The position numbers were made by a program, and so were the translations under genes. A stretch of DNA of 64,000 nucleotides. Source: Rhynchopus euleeides. Taxonomy: Eukaryota; Euglenozoa; Diplonemea; Diplonemida; Diplonemidae. How positions within the stretch are numbered: position 1 is the stretch's first letter; the number at the start of each line of letters is the position of its first letter. Shown one piece after another: positions 22,741-34,791 of the stretch. The notes beneath the pieces are model-generated. The model worked only from the letters and a program-made list of their open reading frames with translations, had not been told where the DNA came from and did no database searches. The stretch covers positions 1,798,001 through 1,862,000 of the forward strand of contig OY723297.1 of assembly GCA_963210315.1 (NCBI GenBank). Direction: 5' to 3'.

Positions 22741-23264
22741 TATACATGTAAAATACATGTCTATCAAGTAAAAATACAAGTATAATACTTGCATGTCAAC
22801 TATTATACTTGTATTTTTACTTGATATACATGTATTTTACATGTATTTTACATGTATAATACTTGTCATGCAAGTATTATACATGTAAAATACTTGCATG
22901 ACAAGTAAAATACATGTATAATACTTGCATGACAAGTAAAATACTTGCATGCAAGTAAAATACATGTATTTTACTTGCATGCAAGTATTTTACTTGTCAT
23001 GCAAGTATTATACATGTAAAATACATGTAAATGCCTGAAATATACATGTAAAATACATGTATATCAAGTAAAAATACATGTATAATAGTTGACATGCAAG
23101 TATTATACATGTATTTTTACTTGATATACATGTATTTTACATGTATATTTCAGGCATATACATGTATTATACATGCATAATAGTTGACATGCAAGTATTA
23201 TACATGTATAATACATGTATTATACTTGTAGTTATACATGTAAAATTTACAAGATCCCACCGTG

Positions 23265-23703
23265 AAGCCCCCCCCCCCCCCCCCGCCTCCGACACGAGGA
23301 GGCGTGAAGGGGAGGAGGGATTCTTCGTTATTCCGCTACTTCCATTTCCTACCCCCCCCCCCCCCCCCCTCCCCCAAAGCCCACCCCCTCCTCCACCCCT
23401 CCCACCCTGACAGTATTCAGTGCTGAGAAGGGCGGGGGGGGGGATAAAGGAGGGGAGGGGGGGGGGTCGCGTTTTCATAAAATCCTAAAATGGGTGTACA
23501 CCTACACTCCCTCTACACCTCCCCACCCCAATCCCCACCCCCCCCCCCTCCACCCCCTCCACCGCCCCACCACCCCCGTATTCCTCTAACTCTCCGCAAC
23601 GTTTTGCATCACGCAACTCTCTCTGCCTGGGAAACAGGCCTCCCCCTGACACAGGGGAGGGGAATAACGTCAAGAAACCTGCGATTTCGCTTTTTTATAT
23701 TTC
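23265..23703. other. C- and G-tract intergenic DNA
   Basis: This is largely homopolymeric (C runs at 23269-23284, 23351-23369, 23541-23549; G runs at 23431-23466). Nothing codes convincingly. Confidence 0.6.
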
Positions 23704-23706
23704 TGT

Positions 23707-23823
23707 GGGGGGGTCTTCGCTACGGGGGTGACCGTCAGTGCATTTTTGGTGAATTCCCTGCTGAATTGGCTGGAAAACTGACGGAGATTGACGAAGGATA
23801 ACGGCCAGCGAAGACCCCCCCCC
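23707..23823. mobile_element. K-family mini-MITE, copy K3
   Basis: The 117-bp element has inverted ends GGGGGGGTCTTCGCT and AGCGAAGACCCCC and the 3-bp flanks TGT/TGT (23704-23706 and 23824-23826). Its ends match K1 (37657-37764) and the 8.5-kb K2 (52074-60542). Confidence 0.8.
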
Positions 23824-23826
23824 TGT

Positions 23827-24375
23827 GGCTTTCTGTTCTTAATTCTCTCTCGCATAATATCGACTCCCCCCCCCCCCCTCTCTCTCTCGGGGATTGCCTC
23901 TAAAGAGAGGGAGGGGGGGCGGGGCGGGGAAAGTAGCTTTTTCTGTTATTTGCTTGCGTGGCTCGTGGAGGGGGGGGGGTTAACTCCAAAATAGGTATAC
24001 ATTACCCCCTTGTGTGTGACTCATATTTGACGTAGCTCTCCACCCTTCGCGTGAGGGGGGGGGGGATGCGGTTGAATGTGTGTGCCCGAGCAAGCAAAAG
24101 ACATACACAGCTGAAAAAACACGGCTGCAATGGTTTTTAAGGCGTGTAGACGGGGGGGGGGGAGGGATGGTGGTGTGTCAGCCCTCCTTTCCAACCCCCC
24201 TTCCAGGTTATAATTTCAACGTTTTTGGAGGATTCTTCATATTCCTGGATTTCCCGAATTTCCTGGATTTCCCCCGGCCCCTTAGGCGATTTCAGGGCGG
24301 ACAGGGCGGACATGCCCGGACCCGGAAATCCGGGTGTCCGGATGTCCGGGTCCAATTTTGACCCCCCCCCCCCCC
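23827..24375. other. Intergenic, C/G tracts and GGACATCCGG-type words
   Basis: G or C tracts recur at 23866-23878, 23971-23979, 24055-24065 and 24363-24375. At 24290-24350 the words CGGACATGCCCGGA and CCGGATGTCCGGG form overlapping inverted repeats that recur at 25370-25545. No gene is seen. Confidence 0.5.
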
Positions 24376-25352
24376 AAGGCTGGACAAATGCTGCATTTTA
24401 AAAATAAAAAACATAAAATAAAATAAAGTGCAATAAAATGCAGTAAAGTGCAGTAAAATGCAGTAAAGTGCAATAAAGTGCAGGAGAGCGTGTTGTAGGG
24501 GTGGCTCGGCGTGACGGTGGGCAGGATGCTGACCTGCCGTGCCAGGGGACCCTGATCCGCCCACTCTGGCCAACACAAGGCCACCAAGGCAGTGCCCCCG
24601 CCAGGCCCGCCCTGCTGCTGTTCGGCATGCTTGATGCTGCTTCCGAGTGCCGGGGCCAATCAGGCAGCAGGCGCACCCCAGCACCGCAGGCGCAGCAGGG
24701 CGGACCAGCACGGCGGTGTGCGGTGGGCAGTCCACCTTCCTCGGACGTTGTACAGCTGAGCTCTGGCGTACGGGTTCTTCACCATCCCGTTCGGGGAGGC
24801 TGGACATCAGAGCGGACTGAAAGCACTCAAAGCAGGACTGAAGCCAGGCGGAGGCCGCACCGATCAGGTCCTGCGAACCCACCGACCCAACATAGGCAGG
24901 GCACATCCATCCCGGCCTGCATTCTCTGCCGGAGCCTTGGTGCGTCCCTGTGACCTTCAGGAGAACCTCCGTGCAGGAGCGGTACTTTTTGCCATCTTCT
25001 GCGGGTTTGCGGCTGTCCGCAAACTTGCAGACGTGGCTGCACCTCTGTAAAGTGGGTGTGACTCCAGCATTTGGCCTGTCCATAGTGGTCCTCCCAGCTG
25101 TACGTATGCGAAGCCCAAGGCACCACTAAGGACCATGCACTTTATCCAAAAATCCGGAAAATAAAATACAATAAAATGGGGGCCCTCGCTACCAAGTGTG
25201 ACTGAGTGAGAAAAAGTGAGAAATCAGCCATGTTTGGCTGACAAATGACGACTCGTGACTCACAGTGACTCGTAGCGAGGGCCCCCAATGCAGTAAAATG
25301 CAGTAAAATAAAGTGCAGTAAAGTGCAGTAAAAATTTGCTGCCAGCCTTGCC
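24376..25352. mobile_element. Putative inverted-repeat element L with TGCAGTAAA arrays
   Basis: Imperfect inverted ends AAGGCTGGACAAATGCTGCA and AAGGCTGGCAGCAAAT are followed inward by short tandem words of the type TGCAGTAAAATGCAATAAAG (24410-24484 and, on the other side, 25287-25334). The GC-rich middle (24485-25135) has open frames on both strands, none recognisable. A K-like mini-MITE is nested at 25178-25286. The outer C-tracts resemble the G/C ends of other elements, but no clean target duplication could be read. Confidence 0.5.
25178..25286. mobile_element. K-like mini-MITE, copy K4
   Basis: The 109-bp unit has ends GGGGGCCCTCGCTAC and GTAGCGAGGGCCCCC and the 3-bp flanks AAT/AAT (25175-25177 and 25287-25289). 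Length, 3-bp duplication and end pattern match the K family with two base changes in the terminal motif. Confidence 0.8.
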
Positions 25353-25631
25353 CCCCCCCCCCCCCCCCGGACATTTCCCGAATTTCCCGCCCGGACATGT
25401 CCGCCCGGACATCCGGACATCCAGAAATGTCCGCCCCGGACAGGGCGGACATTTTCTGGTGTCCGGATGTCCGGGCGGACATGTCCGTACCCGGAAATTC
25501 GGGAAATCCAATTTTGACCCCCCCCCCCCCGGACATGTCCGGCCAGGACCTCAATAGTTTGATTTTTGGTCCAGAAAATAGTTTGAAATTTTTTGAAATC
25601 TGGGTGCCCAAATTTTTTGCTCCTAAGACCG

Positions 25632-25780
25632 GCGATTTGTAGGGGGACCCTTTCGAATTTTTTTTTGGAGAAGGGTAAATTGAACGTTTTTGGCCAAATG
25701 AAGCCACTGCGACCATTCCCGGGCCTCGGAAATCAGATTTTGGCCCCTCAAATGCGGTGCCGGTCCGGACAAAAAACGCA
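25632..25780. repeat. Dispersed repeat M, copy 1 (copy 2 at 26600-26745)
   Basis: The block starts GTAGGGGGACCCTTTCGAAT and continues through AATTGAACGTTTTTGG and CACTGCGACCATTCCC. The second copy at 26600-26745 is about 85-90 percent similar; a third partial copy, only the first 30 bp, is at 27287-27320. Non-coding. Confidence 0.7.
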
Positions 25781-25799
25781 GGACCCCCGGGACACCAAA

Positions 25800-26200
25800 C
25801 CACCCTTCCTCGCATCCGCTGCCGCGGCTCGTCGGGAGCAGTCTCTGAAGCAGGCGAAGAAGGTACGCGCCGAGGCCCGCAGCCGGTGTGCGCCCGGATG
25901 TCTGTGGACGAGGAGCCTCAGACACCGACCACGGGTGGACAGCAGGCGCAGGCAGTTGCGAATGGCGGCTTCAACAACAACGACCCAGCCCCTTCCGACT
26001 GCCGCATGACACACGCGTCCACCACCCCAACCACCCCCACCGAGATGTCGATGGACCCGCGCGCCGAAGACGAAGATCTATTCTCATTCGAGAATGCGCA
26101 GCGCGGCGTAGAGCGGAGCAACCGCACTCCCCCACGCGTTCCCCAGTTCCCCCCTCTCCCCTCCAGTGTTGAGCGCCCGCCCAGGGTACGTGACGTGTGA
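25800..26200 (+). other. Possible coding fragment, disordered protein
   Basis: A GC-rich plus-strand frame (Met at 25895) ends at 26200 and would encode about 100 residues rich in Pro, Thr, Ser and acidic residues, including EDEDLFSFENAQRG. It lies between two M repeats and resembles no family I know. It may be a remnant of an element-encoded protein or an exon. The opposite strand is open as well, so the evidence is weak. Confidence 0.25.
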
Positions 26201-28314
26201 AGTACCGACGCCCCGGCTTGCCGGGGCCTGGGCATTTGTTGATTCTCCCCGACCTCAGGGCCCTGTGAATGCTAGATCTCCCCGGTCCGGCCCTGTTTTT
26301 GTCCCGCCAGCACTGAGTCACCTGCAGCTCAACCCCGGCCAGTGCGCGGTGTGTTTGTCCTAGAGAGCAGCAGAGAGAAGCGAGAGTGAGAGGGATTTGA
26401 GGCCCCCCGCCCCCAGGTTCCCTGCCCACCTGGTCGCACCCAAGTGCCTCACACCGGTTCTCTCCCCACCCGGTGATCCACCTGACGGATACTTGACAAA
26501 AAACCGAAAAAATCGTGAAAAATGGCCCATTTTCCCCAGCCAAAAATGGGCCAAAAATGCCCCCGGACACCCCCAGAGACATGTCCTAATCCGGGGTGCC
26601 AGTAGGGGGGACCTTTCGAATTTTTTTTCGAGGAGAGGTCAATTGAACGTTTTTGGACATCTGAGGCCACTGCGACCATTCCCAGGCCTCGGAAATGAGA
26701 TTTTTGGCCCTCAAATGGGGTACCGGTCCCCACGAAATTCCGAAAAAATCATGAAAATCGAAAGGTCCCACGCACCAAATTCTGCCCAAAAATCGTCAAA
26801 AATGGACATGTCATACGCAGCAAGGGGGCAAACCACTCCCCAATGCTCAATGATTCCACGGCAAGCCAGATTTTCTGATCAATTGGTTTGTTTGAGCATG
26901 TTCCTGGCCCTTGTTTGGAAAGTAGATGACCCCTGGCTGGAGAGGACGGTTGTGCTCGACCGGACGGAGAGAGAACCTTCTCCATAACCACCTCCACTCC
27001 ACAATGCCACAAGTGGCAGGAAGGCCGGGTGTTACAGGTCTCAACCAGGGTTCCAAGGCTCTCCACTTCCTGGCTGCGTCAGGGATCACCGGGTACAGCG
27101 AGCAGGATTCCCTGTCCTGACACCCCAGCATGTACCACCGGAAGAACCCGAAACAGCAGCCCCCCCTCATGGGGGTTGCAAGAGGCACGGAAATCGTTCA
27201 AATCGGACCAAGTCCGAAAATTCGGCACTTTCTTGGGTACAAATTGCGGTCCGAAATTTTCCGATTTTTTGAAAAAAGGCTAATTCTGTAAGGGGGACCT
27301 TTTCGAATTTTTTTTTTCGGGCACTTTTTCCACAAGGAAATGTCCGCCCTGTCCGCTACTGTCCACTACCGATTTCAAGGATCCTCCTTTATTCCAAAAG
27401 GTTTTCAGGGTGGGGGTCGGGAGGGGTGGTGCGTTTCGCTGTAATTTATAGACTTGCTGGAGGGAGGTACGCAGCCCGGCCCAAACGGTTTGGCCTGTGC
27501 GGTCGCCATTTCTGCTGGGCCTCCCCTTCTGTTTTCGCCCTGTGTGCTGCCCACGATTGGTAGAGTCCAACCCTATTCTCCGTGAACATTTTTTTGGGAG
27601 GGGGGGTCGTATTATTGACTTCCCCCGCCCCCTTGTGTTCCCCGGATCACCGAGCAGAGTTGAGACTGGGGTAAGGGGGCCGAGGGGTGGGGTGGTGGAG
27701 GTGGTGGCCTGCCTACACCCCACTGCATTGCCACACCCCCCTCCCTCACCCCTCTCCCCCGCCTATATATCTCCGGCCCGTCCTCCCTGGCTTATGTTGT
27801 CCCTCCTTTTTTACCCCCCCCCCCTCTTCCCCACTTCCCCTCTGCTGGGGGGAAAATCAACAGGTTTTCTGACCTAAAGATACTTCCCCCCCCTGGGGGG
27901 TTTTTTTGAGTGGCTTTACACAACGAATCGCATATTCAGAACGTATTTTTTTTGTACACATTTTTCTTGATCTCTCTCTCTCGCTCTCGCTCTCCAACCT
28001 ACCCTCTTTCCCCGCCTCAAGTGGATTGGCAGCGTGTTGCTCGTGCAACCCCTCATCTCGCATATCATCCTGGTTTCCTGACAAAACTGAGGATCAAAGC
28101 TAGAATGGCAGCGTTCACTGGGCTCAAGGACCCCTAGAGACACCTTGCCTGTACTGAAAACAAATTGAGAGACGTGGAGGGGATTCGTGCTAGCAACATT
28201 CCCAATGCAGCAGAGGGGGAAAGGGGGAGGGATGAGGGTGGGGTAAATTGGTTCAACCTTTCTGTTCGTTGTTATTTGTGTGGCGCCCTACGCTGTCGAA
28301 TTTGCCGCACAATA
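26201..28314. other. Intergenic, repeat remnants only
   Basis: The region holds the second and third M repeat copies, C and G tracts near 27600 and 27815, and a short CT-rich run (27970-27994). No conserved coding segment or RNA gene was recognised. Confidence 0.5.
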
Positions 28315-28316
28315 TA

Positions 28317-28661
28317 CCGTATACGTAAATATTTTGGAACGTAAATATTATGGAACGTAATTATTATGGAACGTAAATATTTTGGAACGCTGGTGGGTTG
28401 GCGTTCCAGATTTTTTTCGTTCCATAATATTTACAGGGCTTTCTGCGACTCGGGGACTTGGACCAGGTGATCGGACGGCATACAGAGTCCCTGACGGGAC
28501 CTACTCGTGCACTTTTCGCGCGATTCCTGAGGCAAGCCATCCTCACCACCGAGTCCCCAACTGGCCCTGTAAATATTATGGAACGTAAATATTATGGAAC
28601 GGACCGGGCAAAAATGGGCCCGTTCCATAATATTTACGTTCCATAATATTTACGTATACGG
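28317..28661. mobile_element. C-family MITE, copy C3 (solo)
   Basis: The 345-bp copy has the same ends, orientation and centre as C1, differing at a few positions. It is flanked by TA (28315-28316 and 28662-28663) in DNA that is not TA-rich, which makes the TA duplication persuasive. Confidence 0.92.
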
Positions 28662-28663
28662 TA

Positions 28664-31451
28664 TTCACCCTGAAGCAGCGCGCAGAAGGGGGAAGGGAAA
28701 AGATACATTCAGAAAAGGAATATGCTTGGCAGGCGACACCATCGTTGTATGAGAGATATTCACGCGCATGCCCTGCCGGTCGGTGCTGGGCGATAGCTGT
28801 TTGTCACGAGTTTCAATGATGTGCTGCTGCTCCACTGCAGAACAGCAGGCCTCCTTGCCAAAGCCGCTTCTCGTTTTCCCCCCAATTATTGATTTTCCCC
28901 AGGTGCAACCGCAACACACACACACCCGACCCTCCCTCACTCCTTGTTATATTCTGTGTGTGTGTGTGGAACTTGATTTGGCCTGCCGGTTGCCAGCCCC
29001 CCCATAACCCTAGACACCCTTCCCTCCGCCATGGGGTGGGACGCCAAATGTTGGAATTGCGTTTCCCGCAACACAGAACGTTTGTGCACCTCCTCCTCCG
29101 GTTGGGTGAGATGGGCTTTGGGTGCCGGGAAAAAAAACAAACAAACACGTCGAAGAATGCCACAAAAATGGCAGTAGAAGAAAACCAAAAAAAAACGCCT
29201 CCAATACGAAGCGTTTTGGCTCTCTCTCGAGGATGTGTTGTTTTTTTTGTGTCCAAAACAATGCCCCACTTGGGGTAACCAGCCTCTGAAAAAACACAGT
29301 GGTGCTCCTATCTTCGTAATGCCCTCGAGGTGGCGGGGTGAAGGGCTTTGTGTGTGTGGGGGGGAGTGCACCCAGCAGAGCAACGTCGCAATTTCGACAG
29401 GCAAGTGCGCCCCCCTCTTTTTTTGCCGTACACAGCCCCTTCCTCCTCCCACCCCTTGTCTTCTCACCATGGGCACGTCGTGCGGTCATCTGGCTCCGTC
29501 CGCGCAGTGTGCACCTCTTCCCGACTCCCGACTGCCTCTCGCACAGGTTGCCAGTGTAGATCTCAGATAAGAGAGGGGTCATTCACCCACCCCCACACCC
29601 CCGCTCCACATTTTGATGGCAATTTGCCATCTCATCCCCCCTTTAAGTTTAACATTGAGCTTTCTGACTCGTCGTTCTTTTCTTTGCTGTTTTTTTATTT
29701 CTGGGGTTTTCCTTGTTGTCGGCGAAAAAAAGCGGGAAAAAAAGGTCGCGAAGTGGCGAAGGGGAAAAAAAAAGCACAAACTCGTCCCGACCGGAGCTTT
29801 TTTATTTTCACGGCATCATCGGATTTTACTTTGGAGAGCTTTTTCTTTGAATTGAATTGGATTCCCCCGTCTCCTCATCCTCCTCCTCCACCTCCTCCCC
29901 CCCCCCCCCCCCAAACACACCCTTCCGTCCGATCCAGCCCGATTGCTCTCTTTTTGTTATTAACAGGGCCCGTGTGCCCAATCCCCCAACCCCCCCCCCC
30001 ACCCCCAAAGAGAGGGAAAAATAACGTACTGTGGCCCTTCGTGCTCTTCTGTCAGACTGTGCCAGTGGTGATGCCTAATTTGTTAGGAAGGCTCACCCTC
30101 TTCTTCTGTACATTAGATCGAAGGTCCTCCCCAATAACGATGTGGGGGCGGTGTGGGAGACCTCTCCCAAATGGTGGGTGCGGTTCTCTTCCTACCCCCC
30201 AACACCCCCGCCGCGGTAGTAACACACGAACAAGCATCGGTCCTCCTCACCGCAGAAGTCTCCTTTTTCTTCTGCTGTGCAACGATACCAAAAAAAACGG
30301 ATTCTTTATGGAACCCCTCATTCTCCACCAAAGTCCTGGGTAAGACGTTAAACTGCCTGGGGGGGCCGTCCCCGGACCATGACGGGTGCCTGCACCAGGA
30401 GTCTAGCACGGCCGTGGTCCAGGGCATGACCGAAAACTGCTTGGGTAACGAGGCTCCCCAGACCAGGATGGGTGGAGACACCCGGAGTCTAAATAGTCAC
30501 ACCACGTCAGGCCAGACCTTCGCATTGCACTCCGCGAAGACTGCCACACAGCCGCGGGGCAGGTGTGCAGCCTGTGGAAAACCTCGTACAGAAAAGACTG
30601 TAAGGGACGACAGCCCCGCCGAGGCGATACAGCGCCAGACGCGGCCCGAGTTTCTGGAGACCGACCGGGGAACTGGTTCGTCTTCAGGATAAGCGCCTCA
30701 CAGAGGACTGATCCTCACCTGTGTGATCCGTGAACCTCAGCCCCATGGTGCTGGAGTGGAGCGGGTGCCTCGACCTCTTTTCGGGTTTTTTTCTATTTCT
30801 TTATTTTCTTTTGGGTGCGTCCACCAAAGAAAACGTGGCCACCCACTCGCAGAGGCTCCCGAAAGCTCCAGCATCAGCTCGAGGTTCATGGAGTAGATCG
30901 GTGTCTCCAGAAGAAGGGGATGTCCGGTCGAAGAAGACAAACGACGAAGACAACCACACAGGCCGCACAAAAAAAATGGAAAGCCAAAAAACGATGATAT
31001 TTGCGCATGCGAGGGATGGGAAACCCACGGCGAGAGGGGGGTTAAGAATCAATAAAAAGACGCGTGGCAGAACCCACCCCACCACCCCCGCACCCCCGAT
31101 TTGCCACCCCCCACTTCCCTCCTGGGAACAGCACCTCACCATCGCGCGATATTGGTTGATGCGCACATTTGATCAGCAACCACCCCAGCCCCACCCCCCA
31201 CCCACTGCAGGGGATTGTCGCCCAGGCGACAGGCACACTCTTCGGCTGCCCTCCCCCCTTCCCCCTCCCCCACCCCACTCCCGCGCACCCACCTCGACAC
31301 CGCCCGGGGGGGGCCAGCTGGGTGCACTGCGCGTGGGCAGTGGTGCGGTGTGCAGCAGAGCGCGAGCCAGCGGGGGGCGCGCGGGGGGTAGGGGGGTGTG
31401 TGCAGCCGCACCCCGGGCCCCCGCAAGAAGACAACCCCCCTTGTCGGCAGG
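28664..31451. other. Upstream intergenic region of the adaptin gene
   Basis: No gene could be supported. The region holds GT-rich and T-rich segments, C tracts (29897-29912, 29990-30002) and one dispersed repeat (30343-30598). From about 31080 to 31440 it becomes C- then G-rich up to the adaptin start codon, probably including its promoter and 5' leader, but no defined element is recognisable. Confidence 0.5.
30343..30598. repeat. Dispersed 255-bp repeat S, copy 1 (inverted copy at 51169-51424)
   Basis: The block starts GTAAGACGTTAAACTGCC and ends GGAAAACCTCGTACAGAAAA. The copy at 51169-51424 lies on the opposite strand and differs at only a few positions. Neither strand encodes a recognisable protein. 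Such high identity over 21 kb implies a mobile or recently duplicated sequence. Confidence 0.85.
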
Positions 31452-34400
31452 ATGTCGATCAAACTCCGCGATCTCATTAAGGCAGTTCGGAACTGCAAGA
31501 CGGCGGCAGATGAGAGGGCTGTGATTGCGAAGGAGAAGGCCGCTATCCGCACCGCCTTCCGTGAGGGGAAGGATGCGACCCGAGCACGCAATGTCACGAA
31601 GCTGATATACATGTATCTGCTGGGGCACTCGACGGAGTTCGGGCAGATGGAGCCAATCAAGCTGATGGCGAGCGACAACTTTCTCGACAAGAAGACCGGA
31701 TACCTCGCTCTGTCACTGCTGCTCGATGAGGGGGACGAGGTGCTGACCCTTGTGGAGAACAGGCTGAAGGTTGACCTGGAAAACAACAAAGACCACATCA
31801 AATCCATGGCGCTGATGGCGATTGCGAACGTCGCAGGTGAGGACATGGCGCGTGACCTGGGCACTGAGGTCGAGAAATACATCACTTCAGAGAGCCCTAA
31901 CCTTCGGAAGAAGGCGAGCCTCGCGGCACTCCGCGTGGTTCGCAGGGTGCCCTCGATGGCAGAGAACTACCTCGAGAAGCTGTCTGACCTCTTCCACCAG
32001 AAGCACCACTCTGTGCTGATGACGGGGCTGACGCTGCTCAACGCCTGCCTCGAGCTGGAGGAGGGGGCGCGCTTCGTCCCGCAGTACCGGGAACAGATCC
32101 CCCGCGCCAAAGAGAGGCTGAGGAAGCTGACCATGCCCTACCCTAGCGAATACGACGTGCAGTCCATCGCAGACCCCTTCCTCCAGGTGAAGCTGCTGCA
32201 GTTCCTCCGGATTGTCGGGCAGGGGAACGCCTTCGCCAGCGAGGCGATGGCGGATGTGCTGTCGGAGCTGCTGACCAACACGGAGGACTCCGGTGGCGCG
32301 ACCTGCGCCAACGCAATCCTCTACGAGGTGGTCAACACCATCATCGCGATCGATTCGGGTGAGGACCACCGCTCCCTCGCTGTGAGGCAGCTGGGGAAGT
32401 TCCTGATCAACAAAGACAACAACCTGCGGTACGTCGCGCTGAACACGATGCTGAAGCTCCTCCATAAGGACATCGGGTCTGTGCAGCATCACAAGAACAC
32501 CATTGTGGATTGCCTCCGCGATCCGGACCTCAGCATCAGGAAGCGGGCGCTGGACCTGATCTACAACCTGGTGAACGGGCAGAACATCCGTCTGCTCCTC
32601 CTGGATCTGATGAACTTCCTGACGTTCCCCTGCACGCAGGAGATCCGTGAGGACATCACGGAGAAGATCTGCGCCGCGTCTGCCAGATTTGCGCCGACGG
32701 TGCAGTGGCACATCGACATCCTGATCAAGCTGCTGGTGCTGTCCGGGACCCATGTGCCCGAGCATGCGCAGAACCGTCTGGTGACCCTGATCACACAGTC
32801 GGAGCCGGGGATGCAGACCATCGCGGTTTGCCGTCTGTGGAATCAGATTGCCAACCCCCTGCAGGGCAACGTGATGCAGAACACACATCTGCTGTGTGTC
32901 GCGGTGTGGTGTGTCGGTGAGTTCGCCGACCTGCTGGTGGCGGCGGCACAGGGGTCCCTTTCCGTGGAGGACCTCCCGGAGGTGCACACGTCGCCCGAGG
33001 ATGTGGTCACCACCGTGAACGCAATTCTGCAGTCGACAGATCTGACGGTGCTGAAGCAGTACTGCCTCAACGCGCTGATGAAGACGGTGGTGCGCTTCCC
33101 CAACGTCAAGCTCCTCGTGGTGCCCACCTTCGAGGCGTACCAAGCCTCCCTCGACCTCGAGCTGCAGCAGCGTGCCTGGGAGTACCTCCTCATGCTGGAG
33201 GGTGACGACACGTCTGTCGCATCCATCGCTGCAGACCGCATGCCTGTCTACGAGGTATGGGTACCAGGTTGACCATTGTGGGGGTTGTGGGGTGTTGGGG
33301 GTTGGTTTTCAGTGAGCATCAGAGGGCAGCATCGGCAGCGGCATAATGCGGTTCCACCCCACCCCATGCACAGGCTTCGGATCTCGAGACCCAGGAGAAC
33401 CTGGCGGCTGATACGTCGCAGGCTGCTGTCAGCGTGACTGCAGCGCCTCCTGCTGCGGCGCATGTGACGCCTGCGCCGGTGCATCAGACCCCCAACCTGA
33501 CGGAGGGTGCCAACGGGGCTGCGGCGGAGAAGGCGCCGTCGATGCTCGACGACGTGTTTGGTATGCGCACCGTGGTTCATTCACACCCCATGCGTGCCCT
33601 GCGTCACCACACAGGCGGGACAACGACAAGCACATCGTCTGCAGGCGCCGTGGCGGCCAGCACCGCCACCAGCAACAGCAACAGCGGGCTGCTGGATGAC
33701 ATCTTCGGCGGCGGTGCGCCTGCCGCGCCTGCTGCACCTGCGCCTGCTGCGCCGGCACAGGCACAGCCGCAGGTGTTCGCCGACCCGTTCGGCATGCCTG
33801 CACCGGTGCCGCAGCAGCAGCAGCAGCAGCAAGGATTCTCACCACCCTTCCCTGTCTTGGGTATGCACAGAACCGCGCGGAACCCCCATCAATCAAATCG
33901 ACAGTCCCATGGAGGGCCAGTGAGCCGCCCGTGTCATCTCACTGCGGTTCCCCCTCTTGTGTTCACTCATAGTCATAGGCACCAAGTGGAAGAGGTTGGC
34001 CCGCTTCTGCACACTTCTGCGATGCCTTGGCACTTCCTGTCGAACACTGAGTGGGGGGCAAGGTGGTGGGGGGCCCTGTCTGCATCACTGCATCGCCACA
34101 CCCACCAACTCACAACAGGCCGCTGCCAGGCGTTCCAGAATGAGCACATCCGTGTCGAGTTCGTCATGTCGCGGAAGGATGCCTCTGCACCGCACGACGT
34201 ATGTTGTGTGGCCCGCTCATGTCGAGGCAAGCTTTGCTGTTCTGTGCTGCAGTGGAGGTGGCCCACTCGGTGTGACCGACACGACGCAACAAGCCTGTGT
34301 GATGTTTCGCTGGGAGGAGGTGCTCTATCCCACACCACTCATTGACACAGGTGCACATTAGTGCAGTCGTGTACAACATGGCGCAGACGACGCTGAGCGG

Positions 34401-34791
34401 ACTGTCCCTGATGGCTGCAGTCAAGAAGACCGCAGTGCTGCAGGAGTTCCACCCTGCTGCCCAGGTATGCATTGGAGGTGTCCTTTCCGAAGCAATGTTC
34501 GGCAGAGGTGTTTTGTTGCTATCGCCAGGGCACACAGATGGTTTTAATGGGGGTGCCACAACGCAGGGGCTTGCGACCCCCACACACCACACACACCCGC
34601 CCCACCTCACACAGGATTTCGTGGCGCCCAGCTCCTTCTGGGTGCAGCCGATGCTCGTCAACAACAACCAGCAGGGCAACATGGGGACGCAGCCTGTGGT
34701 CTTCAAGATCCGCTTGTCCTACACACCCCAGACAGCGAACACCCCTGTCCAGACCGAGTTCACTGTCACCGGTCTGCCGAGCACTGCTTAG
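31452..34791 (+). CDS. AP1G: AP-1 clathrin adaptor complex subunit gamma
   Basis: Gamma adaptin is the large, cargo- and accessory-protein-binding subunit of AP-1, which forms clathrin carriers at the trans-Golgi network and endosomes. Six exons (31452-33254, 33374-33560, 33615-33860, 34119-34198, 34351-34464, 34615-34791) join in frame to 868 residues, usual for the family. The trunk (1-601) is the alpha-solenoid adaptin N domain, with diagnostic AAIRTAFREG, RNVTKLIYMYLLGH and VAVWCVGEFADLL stretches. The hinge (602-745) is Ala/Pro-rich with a polyGln run and two LDD-[VI]-F motifs (MLDDVFG, GLLDDIFG) that resemble clathrin-box or accessory motifs. Exons 4-6 encode the gamma-ear (AFQNEHIRVEFVMSR... 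to the stop), showing this is gamma and not alpha. All five introns start GTATG and end AG; the second is only 54 bp and is open in frame, so its retention would also be tolerated. Confidence 0.93.

Larger units (their letters stand above)
21482..23264. mobile_element. Composite palindromic-core element B with nested C and D elements
   Basis: The same 42-bp inverted ends as element A (CACGGTGGGATCTTG...) bound this 1.8-kb copy, with AA flanking on both sides. Two TA-flanked elements are nested: C2 (21524-21852) and D (21931-22740). The rest is the palindromic TACATGTA/TACTTGCATG array (21855-21928 and 22743-23225). It begins 30 bp after the P5CDH stop codon and so is likely part of that gene's 3' untranslated or termination region. 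Confidence 0.85.

Noticed and set aside
24292..25083. 263-codon minus-strand ORF in element L
   Set aside because: Its C-terminus translates the TGCAGTAAA tandem words, and the rest has no recognisable domain.
31887..33143. 418-codon minus-strand ORF opposite gamma adaptin
   Set aside because: It is the antisense shadow of the conserved trunk domain.
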